Of a stretch of DNA of 64,000 nt, positions 11,743 through 21,289 are shown in pieces. The DNA comes from Bettongia penicillata ogilbyi. Taxonomy: Eukaryota; Chordata; Mammalia; Diprotodontia; Potoroidae. Location: contig JAJHZJ010000014.1 in NCBI GenBank assembly GCA_023548195.1, positions 13,492,718 to 13,556,717 on the forward strand, written 5' to 3'. The translations under genes and the position numbers were made by a program. The notes beneath the pieces are model-generated. The model was not told where the DNA came from and did not search any database. It was given only the letters and a program-made list of their open reading frames with translations. Each line of letters opens with the position of its first letter. The first letter of the stretch is position 1.

Positions 11743-13492
11743 TGTTGGTTAGTTGTTGTCCTTTGTTTTTAAAGAGAACCAAAATGAGTTCACCATGATA
11801 AAGTGAAGGTTCAGTGTGTCTGACTATGGATGATCAGACCATATGAGCTCTCAATGCTCTACCACAGGTTGGGTACAGATAGTCCGTATGAATTTTGGGT
11901 ATCCTACAAATTTGTGTATCCTACATTTACTTTGTTCTGTCTCAATTCTGCTTTGTTCATACAACACAACACCCTTTCTGATGTGGGCACTCCACACTGA
12001 ATGGTCCTGTGCCAGTTTCTCTCATGTTGCACAGTCAAATCCAAAGTTCTTAAGACCTTGAGAGTGTCCTTATATCGCTTATTCTGACCATGTGATTGCC
12101 TGCCGCATGGGAGTTCTTCATAAGATAGTCTTTTTGGCAAGCGTACATTTTACATTCAAACAACATGGCCACCCCACTGGAGTTGTGGTCTCCGAAGGAT
12201 AGTTTGAATGCTTGGCAGTTCAGCTCAAGCAAGGACTTCAGTGTCTGGTACCTTATCCTGCCAGGTGATCCTCAGAATCTTCCTAAAACAGTTCAAATGG
12301 AAGTAATTCAGTTTCCTGGCATGGCCCTGGTAGACTGTCCATGTTTCACAGGCATACAACAATGAGGTCAACACAATGGCTCTGTAGACCTTCAGTTTGC
12401 TGGTCAGTCTAATATATCTTCTCTCCCTAACTTTTCTTCAGGGCCGCCCAAACACTGAACTAGCTCTGGCAACGTGTGCGTCAACCTCATTGTCAATGTG
12501 TACATCCCTGGAAAGTGCACTACCAAGGTAAATGAACTAATCCACAGCATTCAAAACTTCTCCATTTGTTGTAAGTGATAGTTAGGCATGTGGTGGTGTG
12601 GTGGTGGCTGATGGAGCACCTGTGTTTTCTTGCTGTTAATTATTAGGCCAAAAGTAGCACAAGCAGTAGAGAACTGATCCATACTTTGTTGCCTATCTGC
12701 TTCAGAGGCTACATTCAGTGCACAATCACTTGCAAACAGAAAATCATGTACCAACACTCCCTCCACTTTGGCCTTGGCTTTTAGCCTTCTCAATTGAAGA
12801 ACTTGCCATCAGTATGGTAGTTGACCTTGATGCCATGTTCATCCTCATTGAAAACATTTGACAGCATGGCTGAAAGTATCATGCTAAAAAGCATGGGAGT
12901 CAGCACACAGCCCTGTTTCACTCCATTGGTGACTGGGAAGGCACGAGAGCATTGTCCACTATCCAAAACTTGGGCAAACATGCCATCATGAAATTGATGT
13001 ACAACACTGATGAACTTCTCCAGGCAGCCAAATTTTAACATAATTTTCTATAAGCCCTCATGACTAAAAGTGCCAAAGGCCTTTGTCAGGTCTACAAAAG
13101 TTGTGTATAGACCTCTGTTCTGCTCCTGGCATTTCTCCTAGAGTTGTCAGGCAGCAAACACCATAGCAACTGTTCCTCAGCCCTTTCTGAAGCCATATTG
13201 ACTCTGAGGCATATGACCATCTTTCAGGTGAAGGATCAGCCTATTAAGGAGGATGCTAGCAAGAATTTTGCCAGCAATGACTAAGAGAGAGACCCTGTTT
13301 GTCACAGGACAATCTATTCCTTTTACCTTTATAGAGATGGACAATGGAGACATCCTTGAACTTCTAAAGGATAACTTCCTCTTGCCACATAATCTGGAAA
13401 ATTTCAGTCAGCTTTTGTATGAGCAATGGTCCTTGTACCTTGTAAATCTCAGCTGGAATAGAATCAGCACCAAATACTTTGCCAGCCTGAGA
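11743..13492 (-). mobile_element. RTE-clade LINE, RT domain to 3' end, antisense
   Basis: The minus strand encodes a decayed RTE-type reverse transcriptase. Near 13490-13440 is the finger region (AGKVFGADSIPAEIYK in the translation), then IAGKILA near 13280-13250. At 13041-12793 is NGVKQGCVLTPMLFS, followed by a polymerase-box region at 12736-12725. That box reads FASD rather than the expected FADD, so a catalytic aspartate is lost. The 3' end near 11745-11780 reads, on the minus strand, as CAAAGGACAACAACTAACC. Frames are interrupted repeatedly, so the copy is dead. It is joined head to head with its own 5' portion at about 13493. Confidence 0.85.
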
Positions 13493-14578
13493 AGGTCAAA
13501 GAAAAATTTTATGAAGACCTAGAGACCCTTATAATCAATGTACCAAAAGAGGACAAGCTTATAATTCTAGGTGACTTTAATGCCACAGTAGGATCAGACT
13601 ACCAGAGTTGTCAGGGAGTCCTAGGGAGGAATGGAGTTGAAACAGCAATAGCAATAGCCATTTGCCGCTGAAGACTTGTGAATCCCATGACCTTCTTATC
13701 ACCAACACTGTTTCCGTATACCTAAACACAATAAAACTTCATGGATGCACCCTTGCAGCAAACATTGGCATCTAATAGACTATATGATTATAAGGAAAAG
13801 AGACAGACAAGGTGTGACAATGACAAAGACAATGTGTGGTACAGAGTGCTGGACTGATCATAGACTTATCCTTTCCAAGCTAAATATTCACATTCATCAA
13901 AACTGCCACCACCAAGGCAAAATGACTACCAGAAGAATCAATGTCAACAAATTAGAGCAAGTCTCTGAGCGTGAACAGTTTGTTGCTAACTTGGAGGGAA
14001 AGTTGAGCCAACACATGGTTGGCAACAGTGAAGCAGAAAAGGAGCAGGCAGCTTTCAGAGATTTAGTGTACAGCACTGCATTTGCTCATCAGAACACTCG
14101 CAAGCCCCAAGACTGGTTTAATGAAAATGATGAAGAAATTCAGAAGGTCCTAAACGAAAAATGAGAACTCCATATATACCAGCAGGATAGTTCACCCCTC
14201 TCTAGGAAGGCAGCATTTAATTCCATCAAAAACAAAGTACAAGCAAAGCTTAGAGAGATGAAGGATTCCTGGCTCAGTAAAAAGGCAGATGAAACTTAGT
14301 TTTATGCTGATAGTAACAATCCAAAGTGTTTTTATGATTCCCTGAAAGCTATTTATGGACCAAAAACCTATGGTGCCTCACAACTACTCAGTGCTGATAG
14401 AGCCACATTGACTAGTGATAAGGACATGATCCTAGAGAGATGGGCTGAACATTTCCATAGTATTCTCAACAGACCATCATCAATCAATGTTGAGGCCATT
14501 GACTGTTTACCTCAGGTTGAAGTCAGTCCCTCCTTAGTTGAACTTCCAACTGAAGAAGAGGCTTTGAGGGCAATTAGG
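13493..14578 (+). mobile_element. RTE LINE 5' portion, inverted relative to its 3' part
   Basis: The plus strand encodes the C-terminal part of the RTE apurinic-type endonuclease (LIILGDFNATVG near 13558-13595; KHWHLIDYMI with TDHRLILSKLNIH at 13745-13900). The linker to the RT follows (RWAEHFHSILNRPSSI near 14440-14490; LPTEEEALRAIR near 14545-14578). The segment stops just where the antisense segment begins (the AGKVFGAD region), so the halves are adjacent in the ancestral element but in opposite orientation. This is the product expected from twin priming. The right end abuts the second target-site copy. Confidence 0.8.
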
Positions 14579-14730
14579 CTATCATGTTATAAGAATATGA
14601 TAAATCAGATGTCAGAGAAACCTGAGAAAATTTTTCTAAATTGATTTAAAGTGAAATAAGTAGAACTAGGAGAATAATTTATACAATCACAGCAATATTG
14701 TAAAGATGGTATTTGACAATTTAAAACTGT
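14579..14730 (+). mobile_element. L1 LINE ORF2 fragment, right half of split element
   Basis: It begins with the second copy of the duplicated target (14579-14591) and resumes the L1 interrupted at 11742. ATAAGAATATGATAAATCAGATGTCAGAGAAACCTGAG matches the L1 segment that follows the 'tactattgtgctataagaaat' position in other copies here (for example 41945-42000). AGTGAAATAAGTAGAACTAGGAGAATAATTTATAC is the usual end of ORF2. The 3' boundary is approximate. Confidence 0.75.
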
Positions 14731-15040
14731 TGCTAAGCCCAGGGTGGTAATGGCAATTTGACCTCTTCTTCTGCATTGAGATTGCCCTCTCAGTTCTAGG
14801 CCCATACACATGGTCCAGGTTCAGTTCTTATCACTCACAACGCCCACAAAATACATCATACTGCTTTTCTTTGCTCCTTGTCTTATTTTAACCTCAATCT
14901 AGTGCCACAAGGGAAAAATTACTTAAAGTTTAGGTTTGGATCATATCTAAGATGTCCTCGAAGTGGAGAGTAGAAAATTACTAGACATCCAACATAAGTC
15001 AGCAATTGGAGATTGAATTACTTTCTTCACAGAAATGAAA
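14731..15040. other. No feature recognised
   Basis: About 310 bp between the L1 end and a DNA element; perhaps degraded L1 3' UTR. Confidence 0.4.
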
Positions 15041-15351
15041 TATAGTTATCCTTTCCACTTTACAGGGGTTAGGGGCACAATGCCCCCAATCTGGAAAATC
15101 TATGTAAATTTTTGGTCCTCCCTTTGTGAGAAGTCTAAATTATTATGGTATTAAAAGATAAAATAAAATGTTATTATAAAATACTATACATGTATTTTAT
15201 GCATTTCTGAGTTCCTAAACTTTTTCTGTGTCATCTGCTGGCCTTCATGTGTCATCTGTGGCTTCTACAAAACTCCCCCAAAATTCTCATTTACAGTTAA
15301 GTTTTGTGCTGACCTGAAATTGTGATGGGGAAAGTAGAGGGGATAACTGTA
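15041..15351. mobile_element. Non-autonomous DNA transposon with TA-ended inverted repeats
   Basis: The ends form a 21-bp terminal inverted repeat: TATAGTTATCCTTTCCACTTT at 15041-15061 against the reverse complement of AAAGTAGAGGGGATAACTGTA at 15331-15351. By my alignment 17 of 21 positions match and the differences are all transitions. Both ends carry TA, as expected for Tc1/mariner or Tigger-type insertion. The 311-bp interior has no open frame of note. I recall similar mammalian repeats but cannot name the family. Confidence 0.65.
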
Positions 15352-15414
15352 TTAAATGCAAAAGAGTCTCACAAAAACATGTTATGAGAAAACTTAACAC
15401 CCTCCTTCTGCCTT

Positions 15415-16490
15415 ACATTTCCAAAGCCTTATCTTCATGTATACCATGATCTCCAGTCCCTTGATTTCTCCCCTGTGCTAGCCACTCTCCTCTTTTCCTC
15501 ATCTTGAACACTTTAGGTTTTTGGAACACCACTCTCCCCTGGTTCTCCTCTTACATTGACTACTCCTTATCAGTCTCCTTTGCCAGATCCTCATCCAGAT
15601 TATCCCTTTTAAGCCTAGACATTCCACGGAGTTCTCTCCTGAGCCCTCTTCTCTTCTCCCTTCACTTGGTGATCTCTTTAGCTCCCATGGATTTAATTAC
15701 CACTTCTGTGCTGAAAAGTCTTAAATCTACCTATCCTGCCCTCCAATCTTCCATCTCCAATGAACTTGTAGACATCTCAAATTGGATATTCAGTAGACAT
15801 CTTAAATGTCACATATCTAAAACCAAACTTATTATCCTCTTCCCAACCTTTCCCCGCTCCTACCTTCACTTTTAATGTAGAGGGCAATACCACCCTCCCA
15901 GTCCCTTAGATTCACATCCTTTTCTTTCTATCTCTTGCCCCCTATATCTACTCTGTTGCCAAGGTTTGTCATTTATCTTTATAACATCCTTCTAAAATGC
16001 CCCCTTCTCTCCTCTAACGGTGCCATCACTCTAGTGAAGGCCCACATCACCTCACCAATGTATGATTGCAATAGCCTGCTTGTGAGTCTCCCCACTCCAG
16101 TCTGTCTTCCATTCAGTTACCAAAATGCTTTCCCAAAGCACAGGTCTGACTATGTCACCTCCCTTACTCAACAATCTCCAGCAGCTCCTTATCACCTCCA
16201 GGATCAGATACAAAATCCTTTGTTTGGCATTCAAAGTCCTTCATATACACCTTACTCTTCACTGTGTACTCTTCTGTTCAGTGACACTGGCCTCCTTGCG
16301 ATTCCACAAACAAGACACTACATCTCTCCATTCCTGACATTTTCTCTGTCTGTTCCCCATGCCTAGAATGGACTCCCTCCCCATTTCTGCTTATTAGCTT
16401 CCCTGACTTTCTTTAGTCTATCTTTTTTATCCCTAGTACTTGTCATAGTGCCCAGAACATAGAAGGCATTTAATGTCTATTGACCAACTG
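15415..16490 (+). mobile_element. L2 LINE, distal ORF2 plus 3' UTR
   Basis: The longest sense L2 here. At 15504-15875 the translation follows L2 reverse transcriptase past the active site (SSISNELVDISNWIFSRHLK, then SKTKLIILFPT). 15945-16360 carries the region CTCTGTTGCCAAGGTTTGTC...TGATTGCAATAGCCTGCTTG...TCCAGCAGCTCCTTATCACCTCCAGGATCA. The 3' end CTAGTACTTGTCATAGTGCC..AACATAGAAGGCATTTAAT is at 16430-16475. It is disrupted by stops and indels. Confidence 0.8.
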
Positions 16491-16674
16491 AAATAATGTA
16501 ACTTGTGTAATCTTCTGAGAGGCTAATACTCAAAATATCATAACATGGTAAAGTTTGTGATATTGTCAAAAAAAGGATTTTGTATTTCACCTTGCTTCTC
16601 CACTGTCCAAATTATTTCTTCCAGGTTCATCTTTGGAAAAATCTGACAGGGAGCACTGTTTAGAGCTATCCTTT

Positions 16675-16800
16675 CTCTCTTTCTTATTAATTTTTATTTT
16701 TAACATTTTTTAAAATGTTGAGCTCCAAATTCTCTCTTCCTCTAGCCCCTCCCCCACCAATATCAATATACAGAAGTATCCCTTCTGATTAGAAACTCCT
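16675..16800 (-). mobile_element. L1 3' end fragment, antisense
   Basis: TTTTTAACATTTTTTAAAATGTTGAGCTCCAAATTCTCTCTTCC is the reverse complement of the usual marsupial L1 3' UTR and A-rich tail (compare 45440-45545). Confidence 0.55.
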
Positions 16801-16839
16801 ACTGTTGTCAGTCAGCTCATCCAAGGCCATATAAGATCA

Positions 16840-17105
16840 TTGGACCACAATCCTTCAGCTCCTAGTCTCAAAACCTAAACATCATTCTCATTTTCTTTCA
16901 TTCCCTACCCCCTCCCATTTAATTTGTTGCCAAGGCCTATCAATTTTACCTTCATAATATCTCTCTAATACGTCCCCTTTTATCCTCCAGCACTGACACC
17001 AGATGCTCATTATCTCATACCCAGACATTTGCAGTAGTCTGCTTGTGGATCTCCCTGCCACAAGTCTCCCCGATCTTCCTAGAGTAAAGTTAGAATGTGT
17101 GATGT
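16840..17105 (+). mobile_element. L2 LINE fragment
   Basis: Sense L2: AATTTGTTGCCAAGGCCTATCAATTTTACCTTC at 16920-16955, then GCAGTAGTCTGCTTGTGGATCTCCCTGCC near 17030-17060. This parallels the copy at 15945-16100. Both ends are truncated. Confidence 0.7.
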
Positions 17106-17339
17106 AGACTACTTAAACCTCATATGAGGTCACAACTCACAGTTCAAGAAATACTAAAAGGGTCAAGAGTGGAAAAAGTTTAAGAAGGTGATCTGATGAA
17201 TCAATAAAGGAGACTTACAGTAATGTATCACTACAGAGGAGTGTCATATAGGAAATAGAGGTCAACAGAGTCAAATGTAGCAGAGAAGTCAGACAAAAAT
17301 TTCACTGGAGTCTATATGTGTCATTTCTAATACAACAGT
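17106..17339. other. No feature recognised
   Basis: Purine-rich. CAAATGTAGCAGAGAAGTCAGAC at 17273-17295 hints at an antisense L2 remnant; not certain. Confidence 0.3.
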
Positions 17340-18190
17340 GATTGCCTTGGCCCCTAGTGCCTAAAGACTAGGTGTGTTACATTTCAATCTTCCTCCAGAA
17401 TTCTCTCAAAATTTGAGGGAATTTTGAGTTATCTGGGCTCTCTGACATTGGCTCCAGCCCACACTGACATTTTCCCCTCAGTTTTAAGTATCTCAGTTCC
17501 ATTTAACCACTTAGCAATCAGATTACCTTTCACTTATTTACTTCAAAGGTGTAGCAAGAACAAAAATACAAACTCTCCCTGCCCCAATACCTGGGGAGTA
17601 TAATCCTCCCCTGAATCTCATACTCTGCCAAGGGGAAGGAAATTAGATTCACAGCTTAACTCACTTATATATGACAATCCCACAAAATTCCTAGTCCAAA
17701 CCTCCCCTTGAGCTTGAGACCCAAGCACTTTGGCTTCTCAGGGCTTCCTTACTGGCCTTGCAGGATCTGGAACATCTGTCCCAGAATCCTGCCTCCAAGG
17801 TTTCAGTGGATCAATTCTGAGTCCAGGGATTCCACTGCCTGTGCCAAGAAAGGAAAAAGAACAAACAAAATAGACCAGAATAAAACCCCAAGTCTATTTC
17901 TCAGGGTCTAAAATGGAGAAGAGGAGAAAGCAGCCCATTCTCCTACTCTGTTCAAAACAGCCATGCTGTAAGAACTTTAAATCCCTTGGACAATCTAGGA
18001 AAGACATAGAAGCTGTCTCAAGATGGTATTTTAAAGACATAGAAGCTGTCTCAAGATGGTATTATAGCTCTGGCTATATAATTAATGGAAAGAGGTGATT
18101 CTCATCCATGAGGTAGAGGAATGCAGAATGTCTTCCCCTCAAACAGGACTCGGCCATCTCTGATTTAAATTCCTCCATATTAGGTAATAT
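17340..18190 (-). mobile_element. LTR-like sequence, antisense
   Basis: On the minus strand the order is a purine/pyrimidine-mixed U3-like block, a TATA-like CATATATAAGTG (about 17675-17664), an AT-rich tail CTTTGAAGTAAATAAGTGAAAGG, then TGGTTAAATGGAACT. The tail matches the end of the 3000-3560 block on the plus strand, suggesting a shared LTR family. The plus-strand frames at 17708-17911 and 17913-18098 are not credible genes. Confidence 0.35.
18000..18063 (+). repeat. Tandem duplication, period 33 bp
   Basis: AAAGACATAGAAGCTGTCTC and the following AAGATGGTATT occur at 18000-18030 and again at 18033-18063 with no difference in the 31 shared bases. Identity implies a recent slippage-type duplication, unlike the decayed surroundings. 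Confidence 0.85.
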
Positions 18191-18221
18191 GGGCATGCAT
18201 TAAAGCCCTGTTACATTCTAA

Positions 18222-18420
18222 AAATCATAATAGCTAGCATTTATATTGCATTTGGTTTGCAAAGTGCTTTCAAATACTATGTCCTCTCAACCTCATGATA
18301 ACCCTGGAAGCAGAGGCTAGTATTAACCTCATTTTATAGATGAGGAAACTGAGGCAAACAGATGTCAAGTGACTTGTCTTGGATCACACAGCCAGTAATG
18401 TAAATGAATTTGGTAGTATC
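18222..18420 (-). mobile_element. MIR-type CORE-SINE, antisense
   Basis: AATAGCTAGCATTTATATTGC, GCAAAGTGCTTTCAAATAC, TTTTATAGATGAGGAAACTGAGGC and GATCACACAGCCAGTAA give the antisense MIR order. Confidence 0.8.
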
Positions 18421-18734
18421 ATTATTTTTATTATATTAGCACAGCCCAATGACAAAGAAGATTTCTCTTCCTGCTGATCTTTTCTGTTGTACTATTCCTT
18501 AAACCACAGTTGACTGTCTTGGAAAGAAAGAAGAAAATGTTCGTACTCCTTAATTTAAATTTTCTACAGAAATACCAAGTATTCTTACTTTTGAGTATCA
18601 TGAATTAAGGAAACATGCCACTTCTGATGCTTTGAGACAACTGGATCATCATTTTTAAGAGACTTAGAAGTCAGAAGAGGTGTAAAGGAGGTAAAGGAGA
18701 AGAAATGGAGAAGGGCAATACTCTTCTTCTGATG
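18421..18734. other. No feature recognised
   Basis: AT-rich; lies just downstream, on the minus strand, of the candidate terminal exon. Confidence 0.4.
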
Positions 18735-18948
18735 TTTATTTAAATGATTATTTAGGAGGTTCAAAACTTTTCTTCCAATAGTCTTCTGTCTTCATCAGAA
18801 AACTAATTACTCCCTCTGCCATTAAGAGCAAAGAAGAGGGAGGCCTAGTAACTCTGATTTTCTTTTTTTTCAGGTAGGCCCTGGGTTCAGAACCATTGAC
18901 AGTACTCATCAACACCAGGTTGCTCTTTATGTTTGGCACCTTTGGCAC
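18735..18948 (-). other. Candidate terminal exon (acceptor, open frame, stop, AATAAA)
   Basis: On the minus strand a strong pyrimidine tract (TTTATTTTTATCTTTCTGTC, about 18980-18961) is followed by TTTTCCAG and then ATAG. The AG at 18950-18949 opens an exon at 18948; an AG four bases earlier (18954-18953) is an alternative. From 18948 a 66-codon frame without internal stop runs to TAA at 18750-18748. AATAAA (18740-18735) follows eight bases later. The translation (PKVPNIKSNLVLMSTVNG near its start, EDYWKKSFEPPK at its end) is not one I recognise. In the frame that continues from the donor at 26096 the exon would instead stop after about 20 codons, so coding is unproven. It may end a long non-coding RNA. 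Confidence 0.35.
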
Positions 18949-19644
18949 CTATCTGGAAAAGACAGAAAGATAAAAATAAATGCAAGAGATGCTAGAATAA
19001 AATATTCCAAGACAGATCCTATTATAACTTACTTTCCTGGTGTTTAACTTAATTATTGATTGCATAATATTTAAGGATGATGGATAGAGAATATCCCCCC
19101 AAATTTTTTAATTTAATAACTCTTTTAATTATTCAGAAATTTGATTCTAAGAAAGGGGATACATTAAAAAACAAAGCAAAACTTCTATATCCTCATAATT
19201 TTAGAAGTGATTTTTATTAATATAGTTATATATTTTCAACTATGATGTTAATTGTTATCAGCTTTCTAGAATGTTGGGGCTCTAGTGCTGGTTTCCCACT
19301 GGCTACTCTACTGGTTTTTAACTGCTGGAAAGAAACCAGTAGAATAAATAGAACTCCACATCCATAGCAATATGAAGTTCAACCTATAACTTTTCATCAC
19401 CAAAAAGGTAATCATTTCACTATTTCCTTGCTTTTTGGAATTTTTATAGTATATAGTGGCAATCATTTTTTCTTATTTGAATACCAGTCTATAAACTACT
19501 AGCTATGTTAAGTAGTCCTTGTGATTCCTAATTGAAAATGACACTAAACAACATGATGAAATTTGTCTAAATTGCCTCTTCACCTGCTTTTCTGTAGTGC
19601 CTCCCATACTTATGTGAATCCAACACTGCCATCATCAGTTTCTA
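18949..19644. other. No feature recognised
   Basis: AT-rich. A perfect 11-bp inverted repeat (TCTACTGGTTT 19307-19317 / AAACCAGTAGA 19333-19343) is the only local structure seen. Confidence 0.4.
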
Positions 19645-19860
19645 TACTGTTTTACAACTGACAAAGTGCTTTCCTCACCATTCCTCAATGTAGTGCAAGT
19701 ATTTTCTCAAATTTAAAATGAAGAAACTGAGACTCAGAGAGGTTAAATAAGTGACCATGATCACATGGCTAGTAAGTGGAAATGTCAGGAGTACAACCCA
19801 CATTTTATGACTGCAAGTGCAGTATTTGTGCCCGTAGGTTAGGCTCCCCACTGTCAGACT
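19645..19860 (-). mobile_element. MIR-type SINE, antisense
   Basis: ACAAAGTGCTTTCCTCACC, AAAATGAAGAAACTGAGACTCAGAGAGGTTAAAT, then GATCACATGGCTAGTAAGTGG: the antisense MIR order, strongly diverged. Confidence 0.7.
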
Positions 19861-21060
19861 CTTCCCTCATGGCAGTTACCTAACTCCTGATCTTTTCTTC
19901 TTTTCCCCCACCAACTTTAATTTATCCTGCTTCTCATTTCCTACTAATCTTACACTCTAATAACAAACAGAAAAGCTCATTTAAGTTAGGATACTAATGG
20001 CTACTAATAGCTTAATCTGTTACCCTTCCAGGTTAAATTTGCATTTTGACTTTTGCCTTCAGTTATAACATGCAGAAATCTAGGGGGAAGATTGTGGAAC
20101 TTCAGTTTTTCCCCCCTATGTCCTGACTCCTCCTAATCTTTAACAGGTGGATAATAACTTCATAGAGGAGATACTATTCTTCAAACATGAAGTTGCTAGT
20201 TATTACAAAATGGATATTTTGTATTTTAAGATTATAAACCATGAGGAAGAAGATATTTTTACATTAGGATGAAATGATGGGGTAAGCCTAGTCTAGGAGA
20301 TTAAATCTGAAACACAGTCACAAATTTAACTGTATCTCAGGTTTTTATTCCAGTAGCTAGGAGTATCCTCATGCAAATAATTTTTTTTTGTAAAATGTGG
20401 ATAATGTAGACCTGCTTCACAAGGATGTTGTGATAATTGGCTAATTAATGATTGTGTAACATTAAAATCCAAAGAAAGTAAATAATAAGAAGAATTTAAG
20501 TATGTATACTATTAATTTCTAGGTGAACATCATCTGTTAAGTTAAATAGATGTGGCCTTGACCTGATGATGATTTTGTCACTTTAATTAGGTATAACTAT
20601 GCCAACTTCATATACAAAAGATCATATCAATCTTTCAATATTGATAAATAACATTAAAAACTTTGCTTTATGTAATATCTACATTATCTACATATTTGCT
20701 ACATGTTAATTTAAGCAAAATAGTTATATAATTGTTTTTTATAAAGGATTACCAGGCACCTTACTTAGGTGGCAATTATTCCTGTGGAATTAAAGAAATG
20801 GTTATGATTTCCAGTTTAACATATGTATTTTTTTTGCAAATTATGTGAACACTTTAATAATCACAGCTTCCAATTTTAGGGAACAAAATTTATAGAATTC
20901 ATTTTTAAATTAGAGAATATATTTTAGTTTTCTATAAATATTAGCTAAAAATATTTGGTACAACTTTGGAAAATTATAATTTTTAGTTATTGATATAGTA
21001 ATGTTTTAAATTCATTATAATTGAGGCAATTATATTTACCATCAACATTTTGTGGATACT
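19861..21060. other. No feature recognised (AT-rich single-copy DNA)
   Basis: About 1.2 kb with no gene-like frame and no repeat I can name. Conservation cannot be judged from one sequence. Confidence 0.45.
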
Positions 21061-21061
21061 T

Positions 21062-21240
21062 TGAATATTCTACATTTATCCTAGGATCAAAGAATCGTAA
21101 ATTTAGAGACAGAAAGGTACTGTTTTAGAAATAAGAAAATTGTGTCCCAGAGAGGTTGAAACTTGCCTAAGGTTGCAACACAGAGATTTGAATCCCTGTC
21201 TTTAACCCAAAGAAGAGGCCTCTCTGGTGCACTATTGCAG
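21062..21240 (-). mobile_element. Ancient SINE (MIR/THER-like), antisense
   Basis: GGATCAAAGAATCGTAAATTTAGAGACAGAAAGG is followed by GTCCCAGAGAGGTTGAAACTTGCCTAAGGTTGCAACACAG. That is the order of the widespread mammalian antisense SINE containing 'gaggttaagtgacttgcccaaggtcac'. Confidence 0.6.
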
Positions 21241-21289
21241 AACGATCTCCCTCACTTCAGGACTTTAGAGATGTGGGCTGCTAAGAAAG

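Noticed and set aside
19307..19343. Perfect 11-bp hairpin as a possible microRNA precursor
   Set aside because: The stem is far too short and the loop too large for a precursor; such repeats arise by chance in AT-rich DNA.
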